Assembly: GCA_030386875.1 (NCBI GenBank)
Contig: CM059558.1
Span: forward strand, 10,239,501 to 10,303,500
Reading direction: 5' to 3'
DNA: 64,000 nucleotides
From: Morinoia aosen
Taxonomy: Eukaryota; Arthropoda; Malacostraca; Amphipoda; Talitridae
The notes beneath the pieces were generated by a model, which ran no database searches, was not told where the DNA came from, and worked only from the letters and a program-made list of their open reading frames with translations. This document shows, one piece after another, positions 1 to 11,379 of this stretch. The translations under genes were made by a program, and so were the position numbers. Positions within the stretch are counted from its first letter, which is position 1, and every line of letters begins with the position of its first letter.

Positions 1-391
1 GTCAATTCAGCGACACTTTCAGACAATGAATTTAACGTTGTAAGCGAATTTGGATCAAGCAAATAAAGCGACTTAGAGACAAGGGTTACCAACCCACAAG
101 GTTAAGCCAGACAGTTGCACATTCCTTTTAACCTCAGCTAACATCAAGCATTATGCCACATCAAATTAGAACAACGCGGTACAAAAATTGTAAACATAAC
201 ACAGAGAATATAATATACGGGTTACTGCGAATATTATGAAACACAACGCAGATCAACGCAGCAAAACTCTTTAACCTATGATTATTAACCTTAACGCGAT
301 AAGAATAACATAGTAAATCGTAACTCGTCGAATCGTTGCGCCATCAAACGTTAATGTTATGAACGTAGCAGAAAGAACTTGTCATTTTAAC

Positions 392-1768
392 TCACAGTTT
401 AACCTTCCTCAAGGGTAACAAATGATTAAGGTTACTCTTATAAATTTTCGAACCAATTTTTACCTCAGCCCAATTACGCTTAACTTTTTGAACCACGGCC
501 GGACCAAGCCAAGTAAGCTCTAATTTATGTTTTTTCTCGTGATTTTTCAAAAGAACACGATCGCCAACGTTCACGTCCTTATCACGTCGTTTGATGTTTC
601 TATACAGATTTCTCTCTGTCGTATTATTTATAATCAAGTTTCGAATATTTTCTACTGTCCGGGCGGCTTCCTTTGCCCGAAAGTTTACCAAATCCAATTC
701 TTCATCATAACTATAAGTCACAGAATCAAAATTCTCGGATTGATAGTAGGCACATGTGTCTCGATTAAACATTACGAAACTAGGGGTTTCGCTTATAGTA
801 GAATTCAATGCGTTGTTTAGCGCATTTTCAACAACCTCGAGCATCTGATCCCACTCTGCATGAGGTAGCGAATTTACATATAATTTAAGTAGATTGGTTA
901 TTTTCCTGTTGTTTCTCTCAACTATAGCGTTGGAATGAGGGCTGTACGCTAAAACTTCTTTTTTAGCGATGGCATGCACATTTGCAAACTGTTTAACCGC
1001 CACAGATTTAAATTCTAAGGCGTTATCTGTAATAAGAGTTTTGGGAAATCCTAACAAGGAGAAACAGTTACTCAGACATGAAATTACTGTCTCCGTACGA
1101 CGATTAGAGATGGCATAAAACCTGCAAAACCTAGAAAAAAGATCTATAATAACTAGGATGTACTTATTGTCATTATCTGTAACCTTAAGTGGCCCAAGGA
1201 GGTCCATAGATACAACCTCAAACGGTTCTTTCGCAATCGGGGCAGTCAAAATTATAATTGGAACTGAAGGTCTTGCTTTAATTAATTTACAAACTTCACA
1301 ATCTTTTACAAATTTTCGCACAATTGTTTTTTCCAAATGATTAAAGTATTTAAGCTTAAACTTGAACAACGTATGCACGTCGTCCGTATGGTACATTGCA
1401 TGTATAGCTAAAATAGCTTTACCCATCAATGAGTTAGGTACCACTGCTGTAAGAATGGTACTAGGTCTGTAGTCAAATTGTCTACGTCGATATAGAATGT
1501 CATTCAAAATTAAAAACTTTTCTAGGTCTGGAATTTTCGAAACACTACCGTGCAGTAAAGCGTCCTTAACTTCCATGCAAAAAGGGTCTTTGTCTTGTTC
1601 ATCAATAAATTCTTTTATAGTCCAAGAAATTTCCTCATCTTTTGGTACATAGTCTAGCAGCTTGGGACGAGTCTCTTTTGCTGCGTCGTCAGCACTGTCT
1701 CTAGGCGGCGGGTCAGCCACCCCATGTCTAGTCATGCCATTTTCTGTAACCGAGTCTCCACAATGCAA
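392..1768 (-). CDS. Gypsy-1 integrase
   Basis: A 458-residue open frame overlapping the end of RNase H by 37 bases. It has an HHCC zinc-binding region (HAMYHTDDVH ... CEVCK), then the DDE core: SMDLLGPL for the first Asp, LITDNALEF for the second, and AIVERNN for the Glu. The C-terminal module (VGDRVLLKNHEKK ... LTWLGPAVVQKV) is the GPY/F type, with no chromodomain visible. Integrase would insert the cDNA into host DNA. The frame is uninterrupted, unlike the rest of the element. The true N-terminus belongs to the pol polyprotein, so the first Met is only nominal. Confidence 0.92.
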   Translation of the reverse strand: MHCGDSVTENGMTRHGVADPPPRDSADDAAKETRPKLLDYVPKDEEISWTIKEFIDEQDKDPFCMEVKDALLHGSVSKIPDLEKFLILNDILYRRRQFDYRPSTILTAVVPNSLMGKAILAIHAMYHTDDVHTLFKFKLKYFNHLEKTIVRKFVKDCEVCKLIKARPSVPIIILTAPIAKEPFEVVSMDLLGPLKVTDNDNKYILVIIDLFSRFCRFYAISNRRTETVISCLSNCFSLLGFPKTLITDNALEFKSVAVKQFANVHAIAKKEVLAYSPHSNAIVERNNRKITNLLKLYVNSLPHAEWDQMLEVVENALNNALNSTISETPSFVMFNRDTCAYYQSENFDSVTYSYDEELDLVNFRAKEAARTVENIRNLIINNTTERNLYRNIKRRDKDVNVGDRVLLKNHEKKHKLELTWLGPAVVQKVKRNWAEVKIGSKIYKSNLNHLLPLRKVKL

Positions 1769-3218
1769 AAGTCGGATTCAAGCGCGGATTCCAGAGCGTC
1801 ACAAAGCTCTAGTTCTTTAATGGTTAAATTCTCATTGTTTATAGGTAATCTGCTCAGGTAATCTGCTACTACATTTTCTTTGCCGGGTAAATATTTAACA
1901 ACTGGGTCAAAAGAATGAGCGCTTATACACCAACGTGCCATATTTGTATCTTCAGGCAGTTTTTTGTGAAAAGTGGTGCCAAGGGGCGGTGGTCTGTGTA
2001 GACCTTAACAGGGTATCCCGTAATTAGATATTTAAAATATTTTATAGCCGAAAAAATCGCGAAAAACTCTTTTTCAGTAGTTGAATATCGCCTCTGGCTA
2101 GAATTCAAATTTTTACTATAATAAGCCACAGGTCTCATAATTCGATCACTTGAATCATCTGTCTGCATTAGGACAGCTCCAATTCCAGAATTAGACGCGT
2201 CCGTAAATACGTGGAAATCCTTAGTGTAGTCAGGATGTCTTAAAACTGTGTCAGACGTCAGAGCAGATTTTATAAAAGTAAAACTCTTCTGGCATTCGTC
2301 GGTCCACGTATAGTCAACGTCTTTTCGTAACAAATTATACAGAGGGTGAGCTACTTCAGCAAAATTAGGTAAGAAATTACGAAAATAATTTGCTAAACCT
2401 AGAAACTGTTGCAGTTCTTTCACATTAGCGGGAGCTCTGCAGTCTTGCAATTTCTGTGAATATTTACATTTAATACCATCGGCGGCAATAATGTGTCCTA
2501 AGTATTCAATCTCTTTTTTGAAAAAATGACATTTCTCAAGCTTTAATGACAAGTTACTGGAACGAAGCATCTTAAGTACGCTTCCAATATCAGCCAAATG
2601 CTGAATTTTTGTTTTGGAAAATACTAATATATCGTCCAGGAAGACGAATGCTAATTTGCCCAGGATAGATGCAAGTGCAGAGGTCATCACCCTTTGAAAT
2701 ACTCCCGGACTCGTACTGAGGCCAAACGGAACTCTACAAAATTGAAATTTTCGATAATTAATGCTGAAGGCAGTGAATTTTCTACTCTCTTGTTCTAATT
2801 CGACCTGATGAAAGGCCGAGCGGAGGTCCAAATTAGTAAACCACGCATTACCTCCCAGGGTCGATAAGATTTCGTCAACACGATGTATCGGATAAGAATT
2901 TTTTACTAAAACCTTATTTAAGGCATGAAAATCAATTACGGGACGAAGGTCCCCGGATTTTTTCTTAACGACGATAACAGGAAAGTTGAAGTCTGAACTA
3001 GATTCCTCAATTATACCCTGCGAAAGCATTTCATTAGTAATATTCATCACCTCTTCCTGATACTTATGTGGAATTCTGTATGGTGCTAAGTTTAGTACAG
3101 GTGCATCCGGTTTCAACTGAATTCGGTGCTTCATAATGCTCGTAACACCTATAGCTTCTCCTTCGAGTGTAACCACATCTCGAAATTCATTTAATAATTT
3201 AACTAGAGGTGAACGCAT
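1732..3218 (-). pseudogene. pol: Gypsy-1 reverse transcriptase and RNase H
   Basis: The frame 3218-1923 (431 residues) carries the Ty3/Gypsy RT motifs in order: DLRPVIDFHALNK, NLDLRSAFHQV, the VPFGLSTSPGVFQRVM box, and the catalytic FVFLDDILVFS. The thumb region (LGH..., QQFLGLANYFRNFLPNF) follows, then the RNase H core (VFTDASNSGIGAVLMQTD) and the YSTTEKEF and TDHRPL elements. It changes frame near 1930, and the 1941-1732 frame finishes RNase H with the usual VADYLSR ending. All catalytic Asp residues I can see are intact; only the frames are broken. Confidence 0.93.
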
Positions 3219-3275
3219 GTCCTCTTCATCACAAGAAACATCATCATTATTTAAACCACGTCGTGCTTCCTGATT

Positions 3276-3776
3276 TCATCCACACGATACACCTACTTGT
3301 GCATTAACTCCCAACTCCTCGTCATCAACTCCCTCGAGAAATTGATTTCTATCGCGAGCGTCAGCATCCAACCCAAGTTTTCCTTTTGCTATGGTCTTAT
3401 TTCCACCACCAGCCGTGACAACCTGAACCGTATCCGACATTGCGTCAGAATTCATTTCAACATCATTAGCGTCTCTGAGTGCTGTTTCCACATTCGTCAA
3501 ATACATTTCGCTCTCAATATCATCAGCTGCAATTAACTCAATATTGCACAACATCATATTCTCAGTTAAATAAATCGCATCTTCTTGTGCATTTAGAACC
3601 ATCACCGGCACCAAACCGTCGTCCTTTATACGAACAATGGAGTCAGCCACAAGGGCTCCATTTTTTAGACATCTTTTCAAAATCATATACTCTCCTGGAG
3701 TTGCTTTCTTAGTGAAACCGTAAACTACTTTCATTGAGTTACCAAGCACTTCTTCCTGAGAGCAATGAACTATCAC
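3276..3776 (-). pseudogene. Gypsy-1 protease-RT linker region of pol
   Basis: A 166-residue frame overlapping the protease frame by four bases. Its sequence (a Pro-Gly-Glu-Tyr stretch, then VPVMVLNAQEDAIYLTENMM) matches the beta-rich linker seen between protease and RT in many insect Gypsy elements. It ends in a TGA at 3276-3278. Beyond that stop the same frame continues into the RT frame that starts at 3218, so the stop looks like a nonsense mutation inside pol. Confidence 0.65.
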
Positions 3777-4572
3777 TGCTTCGGATATTGTGACGCCTCA
3801 GCCACAGCGGGGATTTTTTTCTTTTCTCTGCAGTCATTATTTTTTGCCAGGTGACTGACCCTGACGCTCTTCCTTGCAATAGCAACATCAGATATCAGAC
3901 AGTCGCTGTTTACAATTTTTTTCATTACTGCCTCTCTGCTTAAAATTGGCTCCATTCTTAATTCACAGAACGGGATTGAAATACCATCCCAATGAAGAGT
4001 TCTATTTTTAAAGTCGATAGTTGCATTGTTCAGAACATCGCGGCCGAGAATTAGATCATAATTAAATTTAGCCTCTTTTACGATAAGGGCATTAGTTTTT
4101 AGTACTTTTTTAGTGCCTGGAATGGTAATAGACAACTCTACTTCTCCGCTTACGTTACTCTTGCCATTAATGCCCTTCACCATTAAACGACTAGGCTTAA
4201 CTTCTTCGTTTAAGTTCTTAACCTGCTTGTAACTTATTAGGCATTTTCTGAACCGCTGTCTAGCAAGGCACTTAAATACTGATCATTACTTTTTATTATT
4301 ATTGTGGGTTTGTTGCTTTCTTTAAACGCAACTAAACCAGCGCCTTTTTTATTGCAATTACTTTTTACAACACTAGCGGAGAAATAGGCCTCGACTGCTT
4401 TGCTTCGTTCTTGTCTATCTGCGAGCTCTTCGTCTTGCAATAATTTATACCTATTTTCGCATTTAAACAATGGATCAATGAAGGATTTGGTTGTCACGGT
4501 GGTGTCTGGACTTTCGACCACAGCCGCAGGATTAACGAGGGTGCTGCCAACCTCGGGCTCAAACAATTTCAA
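3773..4572 (-). pseudogene. Gypsy-1 aspartic protease, split by a frame break
   Basis: The 4572-4237 frame ends with the retropepsin active-site motif LLDSGSEN and then stops. The second half continues in the frame 4183-3773 with the conserved C-terminal motif LILGRDVLNN (the hydrophobic-hydrophobic-Gly element of retropepsins). Together they make one protease domain of normal size that would cut the Gag-Pol polyprotein. The break falls directly after the catalytic Asp-Ser-Gly, so this copy has no continuous protease. Confidence 0.8.
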
Positions 4573-4598
4573 TTTCCTTCTGCTACCTCTACCTGTTT

Positions 4599-5006
4599 CT
4601 ATTCTTCGCTTAAAAAATCCCGAGCACCCGGCTCGGCATCTACAAAGTGTACCACACTCCTTCCGCGCGTGGTGCTCCCTCTGTTTACATTACCACCGCG
4701 TAAATTTCCCGTGGCTCTACAATGTTTCACTAAATGGGCTCCACCACACGCGAAGCATCCTCTCCCATTAAACTGACCTCTCTGTGACTGACCTCTACCT
4801 CTACATTCAAAATGACCAACCACTGAACATGAGGTGCAAAACGGAAAGCCTCTTTTTTTACCCGAAGTTTGACTGAAACCAGGACCTGAAGCTTGCCCAG
4901 AACTAGAACCACTGTCTGTTCTTACTGCGTTGCACTCCAAATACTCATTTGCTCGATCTCCTACGTAACCACTAAATTCTCTAACTCTCCCACGAGGATT
5001 CCGCAA
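4599..5006 (-). pseudogene. Gypsy-1 nucleocapsid, zinc-knuckle region
   Basis: A 135-residue Gly/Arg-rich frame. It contains a cysteine-histidine knuckle, CFACGGAHLVKHC, with one residue fewer than usual between the second Cys and the His (C-x2-C-x3-H-x4-C). A second, poorer C-x2-C..H..C cluster lies upstream (CTSCSVVGHFECRG). RGG-like repeats follow, as expected for RNA binding. It sits between capsid and protease, where nucleocapsid belongs, but in another frame from either. Confidence 0.75.
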
Positions 5007-5143
5007 CCAAGGTCTAGGACCTGTGATCCTACGTGGTCCTACACGATTACTACGCTGGGTTCCGAAATTCCCATAAAGAACTTCACTCTCCTGAAAAGAG
5101 TCCTGCGCCTCAACGCAGCCATCCCAATCACTGTTTACATCCG

Positions 5144-6036
5144 CTAAATAACTTTCACTCTCATTCCTGACTGTGTGCTGTGACGCGATAATTTTTTACT
5201 TTCCGCCTGACTTCTGACCGCGGAAATTAACTTCGCTAAAAGTTCCTCTGCGGTGCCAAACTGATGTTCAAAAATTTTCCTAGCGAATGACTCGTCCAAC
5301 AATGGGCCTAAAATTGTTAACGCTAGACTGAAAGACATGCTGTCACCTACAAAGCGTTTCAGTTCTGCCTGTGTCGTACAAGCCTGATAATAAGGATGAC
5401 TTTGCCAACCCAGTGTGGTTGAAGTCAGGATGTTCTCTGTCATATTTCGTATCTTTGAAAAAGCCGTCACTAGCTGGGCTGCCAACGCATTATTTCGTGT
5501 TAATTGCAATTCATTTAAACCGCATGCCAAGGCGTGTATGGATTTTTCGCCGCGGCACACATATATGTCATCCAAAATTTTTACTACTTTATCAAAAGTA
5601 TAATTTAAATCTGCGTTGACCAGCTTGGTCACCACAGCATTGAAATCACCTACGTTTTTGTTGGCGGACCTCACTAGGAACTCTTTTTTTCGTTCGTCAC
5701 TTGTCACGTCTGGAAGCAGGTCATGTACGCCATTAAATATTGTATGTGCGTATCAAAGGATTTGTTCTCTAGGAACTCTGGATCCTGCTGGCGTCGGCGA
5801 CCTTTAAACAGGGGCAATTCAGCGTTCGTCATTATGGTTCCTACTGTAGGAGGCATGTTTGCTACTATTTCACGAGCTAACTGAGTCCTATCATTATTAG
5901 TACTGGTACTAGCACTAGGAGTAGTCATAGTGGTCTTTGGAGTAGTCGTAACGGTAGGAATACTTATTCTGCCACTCTTTGTTATTGTGGGCTCTGTGCG
6001 AACGAATTCCGGTTCGCTATCCGAGTAATCTGACAT
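5144..6036 (-). pseudogene. gag: Gypsy-1 gag, N-terminal and capsid region (two frames)
   Basis: Two minus-strand frames (6036-5704 and 5707-5144) overlap by four bases and follow each other as one gag. The first, 110 residues, is rich in Thr, Pro and Ser and contains a segment (AELPLFKGRRRQQDPEFLEN) typical of the region just before the Gypsy capsid. The second, 187 residues, is mostly helical and has the spacing of a capsid domain, ending in a basic tail before the zinc knuckle. Gag would form the virus-like particle. The frame step between the two halves is either decay or an indel in the assembly; gag is not normally split here. The start at 6036 is the first Met and is not proven. Confidence 0.75.
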
Positions 6037-6880
6037 GGATCCTACTACAGAACTATTCCTACTACATTCCTATCCTACTACAGAACTATTTTCAAGGAAT
6101 TTTCCTATTCACAATCAAAGATATGCAAAAAATAATGTCACACCTCGCAAACAACAAGAGAAAAACACATCTAAATTCCAAATACACGAGCAATACAAAT
6201 GAAAATACAATTACACAATCAATCTCCCCCTGGTACTGGAAAGTTAACCTCGAAAAGAATAAAATTCGAACACTACAGAAAAATTTTCCGCAATCTACAC
6301 AGAAATTTCCGTACTCTACAGAAAACTTGGCAACACTCCAGGCACCTTTGGGCAGTGCTTCAACACAAAAGCAAAAACAAAACGAAATTCCTATACTTTT
6401 CCAGCACTGGATAGCCAAAATCAAGGCGCCTAAACCTTATATCAACCTTGCTAATCACAACAGCAAAAATTTACACTTACTCTGGGCATTGAAATGAAAT
6501 CTGACGTCTGTACAGCTAAATCCAAAGGAACCGCTACGCAGTCTGCCTCTCACTGCGTTCAGGATAAGACTGATACTACCTTGCACTGCAGAGGCAAAGA
6601 GCCTTGAGTTCATACCCGCATTTGCGGTAGAGAAAAAAAAATAATACTCGGCAACGCTCTCGGTGCACCCGCACTGCAGAAAAAAAAAAATTTCAGAAGA
6701 AAACTTAACTGCAAAAAGAATGTAGACTGCAGCGTACGTTGCTTGTTGCTGAAGGCAGGCTGCCGCTGATACGTGCAGGGAAAACGTCGCTGTAGTTACA
6801 CGATGGCTGGGAACGATGCTGAAGGACGTAGTTGTCAATTACAATGGCTTAAAATAGTGAATCACTGTTCTGTTCGTCAC
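6037..6880 (-). other. Gypsy-1 upstream leader / possible 5' LTR
   Basis: This is the region upstream of gag on the minus strand, where the 5' leader and LTR should be. It contains A-rich blocks and CTGCA-rich repeats around 6650-6750. On the minus strand a segment starting TGTGACGAACAG near 6881 could be an LTR start. Because the partner LTR is outside the window, neither the boundary nor the primer-binding site can be fixed. No gene is visible in it. Confidence 0.3.
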
Positions 6881-7648
6881 AATAAACCACTGGTACTGTT
6901 TATTTAATTTCACTGACAGTTATTGTACGTAGTAATGTATGCACATTGAAGTTATTGTTCAAAACAAATTGTTTCTTTAGTGATCACTCGTTGCTGGAAA
7001 TGCACTTATCGTCACCTCAAAGACTATCTCAATGTCTGCTCCAGATTCATACACAAGGATTCTGGTGCGAAATGGTGAGCCTATATTATAAAAAACAGTG
7101 AATTGAGTGTAAACCTCTACCAACTCTTCCGCTGGTATTCCGAAACCAAAAACGAACACCGATGGTTGCGGCTGCCACAGTTGGGTATTGTTCTCGTTAC
7201 ACATCAGAGACTGTATAATGTTCCAATGACTGTATAAAGTTCGGGACACTTGATACCCTCCTAATTAAAAAATACACGCGCACGTGAGTTCACCGCAGAC
7301 TGTGCCACCAAATATGCAGGCGGAGGCAAAGAGTAAACAGGATGGGACTTGGAGGTAGAGTTTACTGGCCAGGTGTGTTGGCGGCAGGTAGGATTATGAA
7401 TGTTTGAGCACCTCAGCCTCGACAAGTACGGCTTATAAAGGTGCGTCAAGACACAGAACTCAAGATCAAGATAACACAGACATAGGTGGCAATAGTGAGT
7501 GACGGCACATCGACCTCGCTCGCGCACAGCGTCACTGAGACCAGAATCCTCACAATTCTTGTCGTGAATTATCTTTATCCGCGTCGCTTCATTCCTTCTC
7601 GAAAAAATCCAGATCCTTCGCCGTTTTTGGGACAGCATCTCAATTCTT

Positions 7649-7813
7649 ATTGGTTGGAGACTTGCTTACTTCGGCTTCTAGAAGTACTATTGGCTGTTTC
7701 TTTGTGTCCGCACTCCACTCGTTGCTTCCATTGGTTCGTATCGTGGGCAGTTTCGAGTTCACTTCCTTCCCACTTCACGACTGGTTGTTTCGACCCGGAG
7801 CCACGCCTATTGG
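7649..7813. promoter_or_regulatory. Four ATTGG (inverted CCAAT) boxes at ~40-bp spacing
   Basis: ATTGG occurs at 7649, 7689, 7730 and 7809, all in one orientation, with steps of 40, 41 and 79 bases (about twice 40). The surrounding 7480-7960 is clearly more GC-rich than its flanks and is followed by a GT-rich tract at 7840-7930. Clustered CCAAT boxes are a common promoter feature, read here on the minus strand. They could equally be the trace of a ~40-bp tandem repeat. No coding exon was recognised next to them. Confidence 0.35.
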
Positions 7814-8399
7814 GAGCACTGTTCTCAACCGTGAATATCTTCACGGCCTGCGCATGTGTGTTGTGTGTGAGTCTTGTGTTGTGTTGCCGGAATGTGTTTT
7901 GTGTGCCAGGTTGTGTTTTTGTGTTTATGTGGACGCCTGCGCCAGCCCTCTCGTCGAAACGCTAACCACTTGAGCTCGACAGATTTATAGACCGACTCTT
8001 GTCCCTTCGAAATATGAGAACCACGGTTCACTTAGAACAGAGAAAAATCGCCCTTAACGCATTCATCGGTGTTCTCACACTCAAGCTGAAGCCAACGGTT
8101 TTCCAACATTCCTAACTGGCTTTACGTGATTTAGCCAAAAACATATCATATGATATAAACATAGATCATATGTCGTAACAGAGACATTGTGAAGTTGCAT
8201 TGGATGAATGAATAGAGGAGAGGATAATTCAATATTTTCTTCACTGAGTAGATGTTGCTGAGTGGTTAACGATCGTCTTAGGTAGAAGGGTAATCGTTTA
8301 CACATGAGTGAGGACTAGCTTCTCATTTAGACTTTAAAACACATAAAATATTGCCATAAAAAACATCACCTAAAAACATTACCAGAAACATAAAAAGAT

Positions 8400-9600
8400 A
8401 GGGTTGCCCTTTAATGCTGGAGAAAGGAGGCGAGGAACTGGGAGAGTGTTGGTCGGCCGTGAACAATGACGACAATGACGTTCAGACCTTTGCAGGTTGA
8501 CATATTTTACTCATTCAGTTTCTCAACGTTTCATAATTACAAAATTTGTATTCCCTCTTTCACTTTTTATGTCACTATTTCATCAAAGTTAACTGGTGGG
8601 TCACTATTTCACCAAAAGAAAAGTTAATTTTGTTTATTCAAAGGAAGTTGAAAAATTGGGTGATTAACACACAACAAGAATGATAGACATCATTGAAATA
8701 TTTGCGGATGAGGGATTGCGTTGCTCGTTCACGTTTGAAAACGAAAAAGACCGCCATTTAATGCCAGATGAAGAGAAGCCGCCCGTAAGAAAGTGGGGGA
8801 GGGGTAGAGGAAAAGAGAGGGTAGGGTAGACAGAGACGGAGAGGGGGGGGGAGTAGGAGCAGGATGCTTGCGGTGATCCACCTTGGCGTTTCTCGCTCGT
8901 CTGCTTGTGAAGAATAACAATACAATTTTTTGTGTTAAGATTGCTATGGTGAGCTATCCAAGAGACGTCATATTGCTGAAAATTTGCCTCACGTTGTGGA
9001 ATTATGTTCTAGCAGTGAACGCAGATTTAAGTTAGCCTCTATTACAGCGTGGCAATTTTTCCAAGGAGAGGGTGGGCTGGGAAGGAGGAAGGGGTGCGGG
9101 CGCAGACTTGGCGTAGCTGGGCCCTCATAGAGGTCTATTGTTTCAGGTTTTCACATTTTATTCACTCTGTTTGCGACGTTCAACATTTACAGAATTAATT
9201 TTCCCTAAATCACTTTTTACGTCACTGTTTCATCAAAAGTTCTCAATAATAGGACAGAGTTACTTACTGGTAAAGTAATATGAACACAGTTTTGAGGATT
9301 AAAGGTCAAAATTGAGCGTCATAGACACTCAACCTAATTTTTTTTGCAATAACGGATAAAAATTAAAAAAAAAATTGTCACTGTGTTTTATGTTTGTCTT
9401 CACAAAATTTGCAACTGCATCGGGTCTTTTTTGTTTCCCCGCTGGTATTCGTGGTACGTTTGTTTTATTTCACGTCAGTGATGCTTGAAAAGGGGATGCG
9501 GAAAAGGGAGGAGGGGGTGTTGCGGTTGACCAGAGAGGGAGGCTACACCGAGGGCTGCTACACAGACTTCGAGTTGAGACAAAGTTTACAGAAATAACCA
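8400..9600. repeat. Degenerate tandem-like repeats with G-rich blocks
   Basis: G-rich blocks (GGAGAAAGGAGG, GGGGAGGGGTAGAGG, GGAGAGGGTGGG, GGGAGGAGGGGG) recur near 8415, 8790, 9060 and 9485. AT-rich segments between them are related: 8506-8590 and 9157-9240 both read through variants of TTTCACTTTTTATGTCACT followed by TTTCATCAAA. Within 8565-8630 the phrase GTCACTATTTCA is itself doubled. This looks like an old, diverged repeat array with units of roughly 320-650 bp. It shows no coding content. Confidence 0.5.
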
Positions 9601-11100
9601 GTCTGTTTTTGCACGATAAAACTGGTCACAACTGATTGTATTTGATGACTGTTTTCCACTTTCTCAATTCAATTAGGTAGAAAGCACATTCACAGATACT
9701 CAGTTCGAGTTTGGGGTTTTCGGAAAGTTTCGTTCCCTCACATTTTGAAATGTTTGACACCGCGATTACGTGGAGCGTTTTTCACCTCCGCACCTCTATA
9801 GGAAACAAAAGTCAACAAAAAAATATTTCTTCAAATTAAACTCAGATATTTTTAAAGGAACTCGATTCTCTTACTGATAATCTGAAAAACATCTGTATGT
9901 ATATTATATACATTAACGTATTGATGCATTCGTAAATAAATTGGAATGACATTAATCAAATAAAACAAATCAGGTTTTCCTTTTTCATGTCCGATGGATT
10001 ATCTCAAGTGAAATTGAAAGCTTTTACTCATAAGTTAATCGATTTGAAAGCTTATTGCGTAAACTGAATTGCAGATTTAAAAAAATGGGATGAAGTGCCA
10101 TTTTGGGACCATTTCTGGACCCACTCGTCGATCTAATAATCTTTTAAAATTGTTTTAGCATAAATCAACGTGTTCCTAGCACTCACCAAAACCACAATCG
10201 ATCAAGACCTATGCCCCCTCCCCCACACACACACAACACATACACTAGTACACGGGCTAATACCGGCTGAATATCTAACAGTCCACACTGCACTACTTCG
10301 CAACGGATGCATGCCCTAGGAAGCTAAAATAATATAGTTTTGCAAAACATTTTTTGAATACTCGCTACTCTGCGTGTCTAATTACGAGTATTTCCGGTTT
10401 CGAATAACGTCGATATTTCTTATATAAGGTGAAATTTGATAAAGTACGGTAAATCCTTCATATTTTATAAATTTTATGAAAATACCAAATTTCATATCAT
10501 ACGATCGATTATGTGAAAATTTTTGTTTTATTTGAAACGGTGTCTGGCGAAACTGCATTTTTCAAACCATTGTTTAACTTCCGTAACTAAAATATTAAAA
10601 AATTAAATTTTCATATAACTCTCACATTTGATGCTGAATGTTAGGCAGCGTAAGATTAAAAAAGAGCAGTGTACATAGAATACATTAACATGGAATAAAA
10701 AATTGGAAGAAAGTGGTACAGAAGTTCTCCTCGGACCTGAAAGGTTGCGGTATTGTATGTACATAGGCTTGCGATAGATTCGTAGTTTCATCTCAGGTGC
10801 ACAATATCATTAGTGTTCTCTTGAGGGACTTACAATGATAGTGTTGGGTATTGTGTACAAATATGATAAAAATGAGTGTATGAATTTATGAAAGCATGGG
10901 TTGGCTACATTTGAGGTGATAACGAACAGTTGTGGCACAAGTAGATCGTAACTGACCAGGCGTGCTCGAGTCCATTGCCTCATTGGATGGTCAAGTTGTT
11001 GGCACGAAAATGAGAACTGCACACAAATAAATGGGATAGTCTTCGCTAGCATGTCGCCAAATTTGCCCTCAAATTCCTTCCTTATAGTTGCCCTAGCCAA
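9600..11100. other. AT-rich stretch, nothing recognised
   Basis: About 1.5 kb of AT-rich sequence with only short chance frames. The longest, 98 codons on the minus strand at 10810-11106, has no motif I know and no supporting context. Confidence 0.5.
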
Positions 11101-11127
11101 CAACATGATTATTTTGCATCACGTTAC

Positions 11128-11292
11128 AGGTCGTCCTGAGCCCGGTGAGCATTAAGAGGAGGTTGGTGATCCTAAACCGGGGAATTGGGCGTAGAGGATG
11201 TCCTAAACCGTCAAACCGTCATTCCGATTTGTTACCTGTGTATTACCTGCGGTAAATAAATTGTTTAAATTGTTTAAAATTATTTAAAACAC
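11128..11292 (+). mobile_element. 3' end fragment of a LINE related to the one at 33.6-39.05 kb
   Basis: The segment ending TTACCTGCGGTAAATAAATT followed by repeats of GTTTAAATT matches the 3' terminus of the LINE at 38985-39048 (TCACCTGTGGTAAATAAATT, then the same TTGTTTAAA-type tail). The bases just upstream also resemble it (a GATG..CCTA motif). It appears to be a dead-on-arrival, 5'-truncated copy of that family or a close one. It lies directly upstream of the other, older LINE. Confidence 0.65.
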
Positions 11293-11379
11293 GGGCTACT
11301 AATGATAAACTGTGTGTAAGCCTTTCAGGTGGTAGAGTTAGGTTTGAAAATGCATGCGCGGCAGCTGACACTGGCAGTA

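Larger units (their letters stand above)
1..6036 (-). mobile_element. Ty3/Gypsy LTR retrotransposon 1, broken, open at window edge
   Basis: Reading from 6036 down to 392 on the minus strand, the domains come in Gypsy order: gag, zinc knuckle, aspartic protease, reverse transcriptase, RNase H, integrase. RT before integrase is the Ty3/Gypsy arrangement rather than Copia. The coding region is spread over all three minus frames with one in-frame stop near 3276, so this copy cannot make a full polyprotein as it stands. I see no second LTR. The 3' LTR should lie to the left of base 1, and bases 1-391 hold the AT-rich stretch downstream of integrase with no recognisable env frame. Confidence 0.93.

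Noticed and set aside
1-391. An env gene downstream of the Gypsy-1 integrase
   Set aside because: No open frame, signal peptide or membrane segment is readable in the 391 bases available; what lies beyond the window cannot be judged.
7261-8031. Several 60-160-codon frames on both strands near the ATTGG boxes
   Set aside because: They overlap in opposite senses, have no motifs and follow local GC richness.
8400-9600. CRISPR-like or regular satellite array
   Set aside because: Repeat spacing is irregular (about 320-650 bases) and the units are too diverged; CRISPR would not be expected in an animal genome.
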